Below are positions 1 through 8,300 of a stretch of DNA of 10,003 nucleotides, piece by piece. Below the pieces are notes generated by a model. The model ran no database searches. It saw nothing but the letters and a program-made list of their open reading frames with translations, and was not told the origin of the DNA. Location of the stretch: the NCBI GenBank assembly GCA_002127415.1, contig MWJR01000159.1:1-10003 (forward strand). Direction: 5' to 3'. The translations under genes and the position numbers were made by a program. Position 1 is the first letter of the stretch. Each line of letters opens with the position of its first letter. The stretch is from Calditrichaeota bacterium AABM5.125.24. Its GTDB lineage: Bacteria; Electryoneota; AABM5-125-24; Hatepunaeales; Hatepunaeaceae.

Positions 1-233
1 GCATTATCTCGTTCAGGTTCAGTAAGTTTAAGAACTTTCCCTTGTAAGTTTATCTGGTCATATAAAGCTGCAAACCAACAAGCTGTAAATGGGCTTACCC
101 AATAAACCCTTTTTGCATCTATTTTAATTTCCTCTTCGGCACTTTGAAGAATATTATTGTAAACCTCAGTAAGTCTTTCCGCAGCACTGAACTTTGCATC
201 AGTCCCCAAGTTAATCGGTTCAGTATCAGACAT
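1..233 (-). CDS. AT-rich partial gene, possible STAS-like N-terminal domain
   Basis: The minus-strand frame is open from an ATG at 233 to the window edge, giving 77 codons with no stop and a 3' end outside the window. Residues about 35-73 read as a strand (IKIDAKRVYWVSP), a helix (FTACWFAALYDQINLQ) and a strand (KVLKLTEP). This alternation resembles a STAS or STAS-like domain, as found at the start of some ATP-binding (HATPase) regulatory proteins. That fold call is inference by eye. The ATG lies 5 nt after the sucC stop, but no clear Shine-Dalgarno precedes it. Hand counting gives 90 G+C in bases 1-240 against 139 in 241-480, so its composition and its AGA/ATA/TTA codons differ from all neighbours. 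Transfer or a chimeric assembly join are both possible. The reading frame is fairly secure; the function is not. Confidence 0.55.
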   Translation of the reverse strand, partial: MSDTEPINLGTDAKFSAAERLTEVYNNILQSAEEEIKIDAKRVYWVSPFTACWFAALYDQINLQGKVLKLTEPERDN

Positions 234-238
234 AACTT

Positions 239-1402
<1,164 letters not shown>

Positions 1403-1424
1403 AGTTTCCTGCTGTAGAGTCTGT

Positions 1425-2381
1425 TCAAGGTATTATTTCCGTCCCTGCCTGAGTGTTGATGGCTGTCTCAAGCTGGTCGAGGGCGCAGATTATGGCGCGC
1501 TCCCCGCCCCGCTCCACGAACTCTGCCGCAGCTTCAACCTTCGGGCCCATACTGCCGGCCGGGAATTGACCCTGCGCCAGGTGTTCCCGTGCTTCCCGCA
1601 CCCGCATCCGTCGGATGACCTTCTCGGTCGGTTTCCTGTAATCGAGCCTGACCGTGTCTATATTGGTCAGGATAATAAGCTCTTCAGCCTCGATGTCGTG
1701 AGCCAGTATCGCAGCTACGAGGTCCTTGTCGATGACGGCGTCGATGCCGGCGAGCCCCGATTCGGTGTTGCGATAAACCGGAATGCCGCCACCTCCCCCG
1801 GCGATGATAATAACCCCCTCCTGCACCAGTTGCCGAACCGCCTTCCGGTTGACGATGCCGAGTGGTCTGGGTGAACCCACTACCCGCCGCCACTGCTCTT
1901 CACCATCGAAGGGCTTCATAACCCAGCCCTCTTCTCGTATGTAACGCTCGGCCTCCTGGCGGGTGTAGATCTGGCCGATGTATTTGGTCGGATTGGACAG
2001 CGCCGGGTCGTTCTCGTCGACCAGCACCTGGGTGATGATGGTCACCACCCGTCGGTGGACGTCCTCGCTTACCATACGGTTCTGCAGCGATTGCTCTATC
2101 ACATAGCCGATGGATCCTTGGGTGTCCGCCACCAGCACCCCGAGCGGCACAACCGGAAGCTCGCTGCCGGCCAGTTCCACACGGCGAAGCGCGGTGCCCA
2201 CCTGCGGCCCGTTGCCGTGGGTGATGGCAAGGTTATATCCACGCTTGAGCAGTTCTACGATGCCGCCCAGGCTATGCCGGGCGTGGCGAAACTGATTGGG
2301 GATGGTGTCAAGCTCATCAGGAGGCGAGATGGCGTTTCCCCCGAAGGCGATTACGGCGCTGCGCGACTGGAAGTGAGGCAT
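1425..2381 (-). CDS. arcC: Carbamate kinase
   Basis: Carbamate kinase of the amino-acid-kinase fold catalyses the reversible reaction carbamoyl phosphate + ADP = carbamate + ATP in the cytoplasm. It usually gives the ATP-yielding last step of arginine/citrulline or purine/allantoin breakdown. Its 318 residues are normal for the family. Visible signatures are AFGGNAI (12-18), HGNGPQVG (55-62), the glycine-rich AGGGGGIPV (194-202), GIDAVIDKDLVA (212-223), ILTNIDTV (237-244), and GQFPAGSMGPKVEAA (271-285) with a closing GTEI (313-316). The start gives a short tail before the first beta strand, as expected. The gene lies 16 nt after the synthetase-like gene and 22 nt before sucC, inside one operon. 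No arginine deiminase or carbamoyltransferase gene is in the window, so the carbamoyl phosphate source is unknown. The gene name follows the family; participation in an arginine deiminase pathway is not shown. Confidence 0.95.
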   Translation of the reverse strand: MPHFQSRSAVIAFGGNAISPPDELDTIPNQFRHARHSLGGIVELLKRGYNLAITHGNGPQVGTALRRVELAGSELPVVPLGVLVADTQGSIGYVIEQSLQNRMVSEDVHRRVVTIITQVLVDENDPALSNPTKYIGQIYTRQEAERYIREEGWVMKPFDGEEQWRRVVGSPRPLGIVNRKAVRQLVQEGVIIIAGGGGGIPVYRNTESGLAGIDAVIDKDLVAAILAHDIEAEELIILTNIDTVRLDYRKPTEKVIRRMRVREAREHLAQGQFPAGSMGPKVEAAAEFVERGGERAIICALDQLETAINTQAGTEIIP

Positions 2382-2397
2382 GGCGGGGCTGTTTTTT

Positions 2398-2406
2398 TCA
2401 CCTCTT
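2398..2406 (-). promoter_or_regulatory. Distant Shine-Dalgarno of arcC
   Basis: AAGAGGTGA on the minus strand overlaps the last codons and stop of the upstream gene. It is the only good Shine-Dalgarno match ahead of arcC, but it lies 16 nt from the ATG, longer than usual. No in-frame ATG, GTG or TTG lies between them. Start of arcC may therefore rely on translational coupling to the upstream gene, or on this distant site. Confidence 0.4.
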
Positions 2407-3717
2407 TATATAGTCTGTCAGTGCGTCCTCAATGGTTGGTCGACCGATCTCCTGCAGATCGTAAGTCACTCTGACGCTATCCTTGTTTATATCGATGATA
2501 CGCCGCAGGTCCACAGGTGTTCCGATGATGACCAGGTCCGCCTCGGCGGCATCGATGGTATCCTTGAGGTCGTTCATCTGCTCGGGGCTGTAGCCCATAG
2601 CCGGCAGGATAGACCCGATGTCCGGATAGGCCTCGAAGGTCTCCCCCATCGAACCCTTGAGGTATGGTCGGGGGTCGATGAGCTCAGCGGCTCCGAACTT
2701 CTCCGCCGCCACAACCCCTGCGCCGTAGGTCATATTGCCGTGGGTCACCGTGGGACCGTCTTCGACGACCAGCACCCGCCGCCCTCTGATTAACTCCGGT
2801 CTGTCAACCGATACAGGCGAAGCGGCCTCAATAATCATCGCCGAAGGATTGACTGAGCGGATATTTTCACGAACCTCCTCGATGTCATCGGGATCAGCGC
2901 TGTCGATCTTGTTGATGATGACGGCATCAGCCCGGCGCAGGTTGATCTCGCCCGGGTAGTAGGTCACCTCATCCCCGGCCCGGAGCGGATCGGTGACGGT
3001 GATGTGATAGTCCGGTCGTATGAACGGCAGGTCGTTGTTGCCGCCGTCCCAGAGGATGATATCCGCCTCCAGCTCCACCTGCCTCAGTATCGCCTCGTAG
3101 TCAACCCCCGCGTAAACCGTATTGCCCCGAACCAGGTGCGGTTCGTATTCCTCCATCTCTTCGATAGTGCAGTTGTGAACGGCGAGGTCTTCGAGGCTTG
3201 CGAACCGTTGCACCCGCTGCCGGGCCAGATCGCCATACGCCATCGGATGCCTGACGACAGCAACGTTTTTACCTGATTCAGTGAGGAGGCTCGCTACCCG
3301 GCGGGTGGTCTGGCTCTTGCCGCAGCCGGTGCGGACAGCGGTTACGGCGATGACCGGCCTGTCTGCCTTGAGCATAGTGGCTTCAGGCCCGATGAGCCTG
3401 AAATCTGCCCCCGCCGACATCACCATGGCCGCCTTGTGCATCAGGTCCAGGTATGACAGGTCGCTGTAGGCAAAGACAACCTCGTCCACCTGCTCTTCGG
3501 CAAGTAACGCCGGAAGGTCTGTTTCCGGGATGATAGGAATGCCGTCGGGGTATCCGGAACCAGCCAGCTCCGGCGGATAACGTCTCCCTTCGACAACCGG
3601 AACCTGAGCTGCTGTGAAGGCCGTTACCCTGACGTTGCTCTGTCCCCGGAATACCGTATTGAAGTTATGGAAATCCCGGCCGGCAGCGCCCATAATCACT
3701 ATTCGACGCGGTTCCAT
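2398..3717 (-). CDS. Cyclic 2,3-diphosphoglycerate synthetase-like P-loop protein (GTPase)
   Basis: This 439-residue cytoplasmic protein matches my recollection of the family of methanogen cyclic 2,3-diphosphoglycerate synthetase, which closes 2,3-diphosphoglycerate into its cyclic form with ATP. Bacterial members are often just called GTPases. Residues 5-115 look like a Rossmann-type N-terminal domain opening with IVIMGAAGRDFHNFN. A SIMIBI-like P-loop domain follows: P-loop VRTGCGKSQTTR (128-139, with K134), a Walker-B-like ILWDGGNND (221-229), NKID (269-272) and VVEDGPTVTHG (317-327). The tail carries LVIIGTPVDLRR (395-406) and ends in a short strand-rich segment. GAGGA about 10 nt upstream supports the ATG. 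It is the first gene after a strong promoter and is followed 16 nt later by carbamate kinase. Family membership is fairly secure. The actual reaction in a bacterium is not: it could be a GTPase or kinase with another substrate. Confidence 0.85.
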   Translation of the reverse strand: MEPRRIVIMGAAGRDFHNFNTVFRGQSNVRVTAFTAAQVPVVEGRRYPPELAGSGYPDGIPIIPETDLPALLAEEQVDEVVFAYSDLSYLDLMHKAAMVMSAGADFRLIGPEATMLKADRPVIAVTAVRTGCGKSQTTRRVASLLTESGKNVAVVRHPMAYGDLARQRVQRFASLEDLAVHNCTIEEMEEYEPHLVRGNTVYAGVDYEAILRQVELEADIILWDGGNNDLPFIRPDYHITVTDPLRAGDEVTYYPGEINLRRADAVIINKIDSADPDDIEEVRENIRSVNPSAMIIEAASPVSVDRPELIRGRRVLVVEDGPTVTHGNMTYGAGVVAAEKFGAAELIDPRPYLKGSMGETFEAYPDIGSILPAMGYSPEQMNDLKDTIDAAEADLVIIGTPVDLRRIIDINKDSVRVTYDLQEIGRPTIEDALTDYIKR

Positions 3718-3748
3718 GCAGGCTAATTCCTCGTGAGGTAACTGAAGC

Positions 3749-3771
3749 GGGTGAGTGAACCGGAATCACCC
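3749..3771 (-). other. Small leader hairpin
   Basis: A perfect 6-bp inverted repeat (GGGTGA / TCACCC) with an 11-nt loop lies in the leader, 32 nt upstream of the start codon of the synthetase-like gene. It is short and could be chance. It is recorded because it follows the larger hairpin in the same leader. Confidence 0.25.
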
Positions 3772-3793
3772 ACCTGATACGGCTAATAACCGA

Positions 3794-3820
3794 AAGGCCT
3801 CCCCTGGAAGGGGCGGCCTT
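3794..3820 (-). promoter_or_regulatory. GC-rich hairpin at the start of the operon leader
   Basis: AAGGCC (3794-3799) pairs with GGCCTT (3815-3820), and after one mismatch CCCCT pairs with AGGGG around a 3-nt loop. The stem is therefore about 11 bp. On the minus strand it is followed by TTTCGGTTATT, a poor U-tract. It begins within a few bases of the transcript start predicted from the promoter at 3832-3860, so it would sit at the extreme 5' end of the message. Possible roles are 5'-end stabilisation, a weak terminator for read-through from the secreted-protein genes upstream, or attenuation. The hairpin is seen directly; the role is inference. Confidence 0.5.
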
Positions 3821-3831
3821 CCTATGATTAA

Positions 3832-3860
3832 AATATAATCAATTATGGCTATACCGTCAA
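3832..3860 (-). promoter_or_regulatory. Sigma70-like promoter of the synthetase-like/arcC/sucC operon
   Basis: On the minus strand TTGACG (3860-3855) is followed after exactly 17 nt by TATATT (3837-3832). Each hexamer is one base off the sigma70 consensus. It lies in the most A+T-rich part of the gap and points at the synthetase-like gene, with a leader of roughly 105 nt. The Bacteroidetes-type element (TTG with TAnnTTTG) fits less well. No other promoter this good was seen in the window. Confidence 0.65.
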
Positions 3861-3981
3861 TGTTTTATGTGCAAAAGATAACATAGTCCTCAAATCCAGA
3901 CTGAGGGAGTATGCCGGCGGATATTGGACGCTTTTACGAAATCATTCAAAGGTTACATAACGAGCTGAAGGCTGACCGGTC
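3861..3981. other. Intergenic stretch with no clear function
   Basis: This lies between the promoter and the structured repeat element. No conserved gene was recognised. The only frame of note is a 27-codon plus-strand ORF (ATG at 3911, TAA at 3992-3994) with GAGG just ahead of it. It is too short to judge and is not called as a gene. Confidence 0.4.
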
Positions 3982-4147
3982 TGTCCGAAAATAATGTTTG
4001 GGTGAATTCAAGGCAAAGCGCACGCCCCCAGCTTTTCCTGACTTTCGTCAGGACAGGCGCTGGGGCAGGCTCTCGTGCGCTTGTCCAAACAATCACTTAC
4101 CTGGCGGACGAGGGCGTCCGCCTTGCCGGATTCAACATTTTCGGACA
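3982..4147. repeat. Structured intergenic element with 11-bp terminal inverted repeats
   Basis: TGTCCGAAAAT (3982-3992) and ATTTTCGGACA (4137-4147) form a perfect inverted repeat bounding 166 bp. Inside are further perfect stems. AAGCGCAC (4016-4023) pairs with GTGCGCTT (4075-4082). Nested within that, CCCCAGC (4026-4032) pairs with GCTGGGG (4059-4065), and CCTGAC (4037-4042) pairs with GTCAGG (4047-4052). Separately, GGCGGACG (4103-4110) pairs with CGTCCGCC (4115-4122) around AGGG. This is what a small non-autonomous element (MITE-like) or a REP-type palindromic repeat looks like. It lies 25 bp past the stop of the minus-strand secreted-protein gene, so its transcript could also end or stabilise that message. 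No coding frame is convincing and no target-site duplication was identified. The structure is seen directly; mobility is inference. Confidence 0.6.
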
Positions 4148-4172
4148 AACTGTGACCGCCGATGCCTGAAAG

Positions 4173-5177
4173 CTACCTGATATAGACCATACGCTGAACG
4201 GCGGTTCTGTTGCCCGCAGTAAAGCGGAGATAGTATGCACCCGTCGTCAGCCCATCCGCATCCAGCAGCAGCTCCCCATCTCCGTTTCCCACCCCCACAG
4301 CGACACTCTTCACGCGCCGGCCGAACTGGTCGAACAGGGCGGCGGTGTAGGGAACTCCGGGCAGCACGCTGTATCCTACCCTCACCTGCCGGTTGAACGG
4401 GTTGGGCCAGGCAGGATCGAGCACCAGCATCTCAGGGGGGCCGGCCGGGTCGAGAACCGTCGGCACTCCGAACCAATTGGTTACCACAGCCCGGATTGCA
4501 AAATTCCGTCCCTCTTCTACCCCGGGCAGGTTCACCACCTTAATCCAATCTTCATCGACACCGTCCCATAGCACACTCCGGTCGGTGGGGTTGCTTTCAC
4601 CATCGTCGGAGTAAATGGTCAGGGTATCGGTGGTTGTATCGGTTATGATATCCACGCCAATGTGGAAGTCCACCCATCCGTAGAATGTGATCTCGAGCGG
4701 TCTCAGGTCAATTACGTTATATTCCACTTCCTCTCCTCCGAACACAAGGGATTCGAAGGGAACATCGACTGAATCGATAGGCTCGACAGGGTAGCCGGGC
4801 TCGTCATTCAGGGAGCCGCTCTGCCAGACTATGACCCGCATATCCGGCGTCCCCATCTCTCCCCACATATCGAAAAGCGGTATATGGGCTTCAACTATCT
4901 CGAAGGGGATAAACGGCGGTGTGAAGCGGACGTTGTGGTACTTATCACCGAAATCATTACCTTTGTAGTTATTGGGGATGGACCAGATGTATGAGGTATT
5001 TTCAGTATCGTGGTAGCTGATTGCGGTGGTGTCCTGATCGGCCTCCATTGGACCGGTTCGTTCTACAGGTCTAGCGGCTCCCGGGCCGATACGCCTCACC
5101 GAGCGCTGCGTTTCGGCAGATGCCGTGAGTGCCAGGGCAAGCACTACTGTGATGCCGGTTTTGATTATCGGGTGCAT
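4173..5177 (-). CDS. Secreted protein of unknown function with type IX sorting domain
   Basis: A 334-residue exported protein. Residues 1-21 form a signal peptide (hydrophobic ITVVLALALTA, likely cleaved after ASA). Residues about 50-235 are beta-rich, with many aromatic and acidic residues. I do not recognise a named family in them, although the pattern suggests a beta-sandwich domain. After a short linker, residues about 253-334 are a type IX (Por) sorting domain: LDPAWPNPFNRQVRV, LFDQFGRRVKSV (281-292), TTGAYYLRF (311-319) and a final short strand. The expected route is Sec export, type IX transport across the outer membrane, then release or anchoring at the surface. GAGGAG 4 nt before the ATG supports the start. 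Upstream is the protease gene, separated by a palindromic repeat that fills nearly the whole gap. A TATAAA at 5192-5197 is too close to the start to be a persuasive promoter, so read-through from the protease gene is likely. No catalytic motif was seen. Confidence 0.85.
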   Translation of the reverse strand: MHPIIKTGITVVLALALTASAETQRSVRRIGPGAARPVERTGPMEADQDTTAISYHDTENTSYIWSIPNNYKGNDFGDKYHNVRFTPPFIPFEIVEAHIPLFDMWGEMGTPDMRVIVWQSGSLNDEPGYPVEPIDSVDVPFESLVFGGEEVEYNVIDLRPLEITFYGWVDFHIGVDIITDTTTDTLTIYSDDGESNPTDRSVLWDGVDEDWIKVVNLPGVEEGRNFAIRAVVTNWFGVPTVLDPAGPPEMLVLDPAWPNPFNRQVRVGYSVLPGVPYTAALFDQFGRRVKSVAVGVGNGDGELLLDADGLTTGAYYLRFTAGNRTAVQRMVYIR

Positions 5178-5198
5178 TGAACTCCTCTATCTTTATAG

Positions 5199-5341
5199 TG
5201 TCATTGCGAGTCCGGCGGTAGCCGGGCGAAGAAATCTGAATCCGGCCGGGTTGAGAACCCGGCTCGGCGCATAATATGTTATCGCGAGTCACCGAGGCAA
5301 TTCCTTGCTTAGAGGATTGCTTCACTTCGTTCGCAATGACA
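5199..5341. repeat. 143-bp palindromic repeat with GTCATTGCGA-type ends
   Basis: TGTCATTGCGA (5199-5209) and TCGCAATGACA (5331-5341) form a perfect 11-bp terminal inverted repeat. Inside, GCCGGGTT (5245-5252) and AACCCGGC (5256-5263) form an 8-bp stem with a 3-nt loop. The right part (AGGATTGCTTCACTTCGTTCGCAATGACA, read in pieces) is typical of short dispersed palindromic repeats ending in ATTGCGA / TCGCAAT that I know from many unrelated bacterial genomes. The element fills the gap between the protease stop at 5367 and the ribosome binding site of the next gene. It has no coding content. It may be a MITE-like or REP-like unit. Its hairpin could also affect read-through, though no good U-tract follows on the minus strand. 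Confidence 0.75.
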
Positions 5342-5366
5342 ATACCTTAGATTGTTCAGAGATTGA

Positions 5367-8300
5367 TCAGCGCATCAGGACGAGCTTACAGACCCGGTGA
5401 GAACCGGCAGCTTCAACCTTGAGCAGATAAACCCCGCTTGGCAGAGCCTCGGCGCTGATTGTGAACTGGTGACGTCCGGCGCTGAACCTCCCTTCCGCAA
5501 CCTCAAGAACACGCCGGCCGGTCAGGTCGAACAGCGCGGCTGTCAGGATGCCGTCCGCCGGCAAGTCAACCGGCACGACGGTCGTGGCGTTGAAGGGATT
5601 AGGGTATGGTGAACCGACCGCGAACGATCCCGGCACGGCTCGGTGGTCATCATCGGAGACGCCGACAATGCCGATCACCAGCGTCACAGGGACCTCCACC
5701 CGCGGTTCAGCGCTGTTGTTCTCGATGACCAGGTCGGCGTCGAGCCTGGTGTTATCGTGTTCCCTTGTCGCGTCGAAGGTCAGGGTTATACTATCCTCCT
5801 CATCGGGCGGGACGGCGCCTGACACGGGCTCTATCCCCAGCCAGTCGGTGTTTTGAGGCAGATACCAGGACCTGACGTAACGCTCCGGTCCCAGGTTGAC
5901 CATACCGGTCAGGGTCCACTGGCCAGGGATGTAGCTGAGGGTGACTGACAGACCGTCACCCGCGGCCTCTTCTTCATCACGGGTCAGATCGGCCGCAAAC
6001 CGGATCTCCTCGGTTACAGTGTTCATTTTGTAAAGCGATACCGGCGCCTCCACCACGTTGGCCAAGAGCAGCAGGTTAAACCCATCCCGCTCTTCCGGGT
6101 GCCAGGCCAGGGCTCTGACCGTCAGGTATCCTACCGGGATGGTTTCAAGAACGTTTCCTTCAATGTCGATCCTGGTCAGCGGCTGCCGATTGCCGCCGAC
6201 CCAGAGGTTGCCTTCACCGTCGGCTGCCAGTGCCACATTCGGATCATACGGCCCCACGATTTTTCCAACCAACTCGCCGTCCAAAGTCAGGATATATATG
6301 GTATCGTTGCTGCTGCCGTATAGATAGGTGCCGTCCCAGGCCAGGTCGTGGATGCCGAGGCCGGCGCATCCTAACGGCTGCTGGAACTGGTCGATCAGAT
6401 TCCCATCCCGGTCGAGGATGTATATATGGTTCGGGTCGCGGTTATTGTTGCCGCCGGCGACGTAGAACCGGTCATCGATGAACTCGACTCCGAACAGCTT
6501 TACGTCCTCGGTCTCAAGCCAGGCCTCGTGACTCGACAGTTGCCGATACCAGCCGAAATCGATGTCGGCGCTCCATTCAAGTGTTCCGTTGCCGGTGTTG
6601 ATGAAGCCCAGGTCCCTGTCGGCGATCTCACCCAATTGAAGCTGCTGATGGACGACCGCCGAATCGAGCTCCATCCGGCTGAAGGCCATTGCGATATCAA
6701 TGGTGACAGTGTCATCCTCGCCCAGAACGATGCCCTCGCGCGACTGGGTGACGAACCCCTCCGCACGGACTGTCAGGGTATAGATGGTTGCGGGCATGCC
6801 GGAGAAACGGTAAAAACCTTCAACGTCGGACACTGTTCTGACGTGGAAGGGGGCCAGTTCGAGAGCCGCCCCCTCGAGAGCATCCCCGTTGGCCAGTTCG
6901 GTGACCTGCCCCTGGATAACCCCGAAGCCGTCAGCAACCATAACCGTCCCCTCAGCCGGGATGCCGTTCCGTTCATAGACCGCCCAGACCAGCTCTACCG
7001 GTTCCTCAAGGGGCGGGTCAAAGACAAACTCAACCAAGCCCTCTTCGTCGCTGGTCCTGACCTCGTAAATCTCATCACCCTCACTCAACATACAGAATCG
7101 CGCTCCCTCAATCGGTTCATCGTCAGCGGTGATGGCAGCTTCGATCGAGCGTGTTCCCAGCGGGACGAGCTCGGGTATATCCACCTCGAGTTGGGTCGGA
7201 CGTGCAATCTTGAGCTCCAGCGCCGGGTCGCCCAGCCAGATGTAGGCGCGGGTGTTCATCCGGCCGATGACGGTGTACCAGGTCTGGTCCCAGTGGATAA
7301 CCATCGCGGTTGTGACCAGGTTTGCCGCGTAGCCGAGGGAATACACCCCTTCGTCGAACCAGGCCTGGAATAGGGTCGTATCGAAGAAGCAGTTGCCTCG
7401 CGAGTATGTGGAGATGACGCTGCCGTGCGCGGACAGTGACCCGCCGCTCTGCTTCTGGAAGGCCTCGAGTAGGCAGTCACTGGAATAGGTAGCAATATTG
7501 GCGGTCTTGCAGGCGCTGGAGATCAGCACAAACGGGCGGGTGCGGTTATCAAGCTGTCTGACATGTTCGGGACGAAAGGATTCGCCCCGCCGGTTCCAAC
7601 TGTTCCACAGGTTGTTGTTTCCATGCCCGCGGTAGTTGACAATCCCGAAACCGTCTTCGTTAATGAGTTCGATTATAAGGGCGTTACTTGCATTATCCAT
7701 TCTTCCGGTTATCAGGGTGAAATCGGGGCTGGGAAGTTCGTAATCGTGGTCCTGGATATGCTGCTTGTCGAGGATGTATTGATACCGATCCAAATCATCA
7801 TCATTTGGATCAGCGTCAGAAGCCACAAGAAGGGCCCGTGAGATCCATTCAGCATTGTCACGGTCGTCGAGGTTCCAGATGTAGTAGTCCATCAGCTTAT
7901 CGATCTGTATCTCAAGCTCGTCCAGCTCATCGGCGCTGTCATAAACCAGACGCCCCACCGCCAGTTCGGGGATGTGGTCCTCATATCCGTCCTCATCGGG
8001 GGGATCCAGGCAGACGAACCAGGAGTCGCTGTGGCTGGCGGTGGATACATCATCCTGCCAGCCGCGGTCCCGCGGATCCCAGAAGAACATCGGCACATCG
8101 AAATGGTCCTCGTGACCATCGCCTATGATGAACAGATACCAGAGCCCCTCTTCGAACAACTCCCTGACCCGATCCTTGATCTCCCCCGGATCTTCGATGT
8201 CGTCGGCCAGCCAGACCTCGGTTCTGAGGCCGGTGCGGTGGTGGAAGTCGATCAGCGGCATAGCGGTTTCGAGGGCCTCCTCCTTCAGAACCACCAGCAT

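Noticed and set aside
2380..2793. Plus-strand frame of 137 codons opposite the synthetase-like gene
   Set aside because: It is antisense to a well-supported gene and shows no recognisable motif or ribosome binding site.
3834..3839. Perfect TATAAT on the plus strand
   Set aside because: No -35 match precedes it (GC-rich hairpin sequence lies there) and no plus-strand gene follows. The bases are better explained as part of the minus-strand promoter.
3982..4147. CRISPR array or tRNA cluster
   Set aside because: The stems are different from each other and nested, without equal-length direct repeats and spacers, and no cloverleaf with tRNA-conserved bases is present.
5192..5197. TATAAA as a -10 box for the 334-residue secreted protein
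   Set aside because: No -35-like hexamer lies 16-18 nt upstream, and a start here would fall on the ribosome binding site. Read-through from the protease gene is more likely.
5245..5263. Intrinsic terminator for the protease gene
   Set aside because: The stem is strong, but the minus-strand sequence after it is CGGATTCAG with no U-tract, and the hairpin is better explained as the core of the palindromic repeat.
6426..7373. Long open frame of 315 codons on the plus strand, opposite the protease gene
   Set aside because: It lies entirely inside the C25 protease coding region. Its translation shows no family signature, whereas the minus-strand frame has clear catalytic, regulatory-like and sorting domains. 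High-G+C antisense frames of this length are common.
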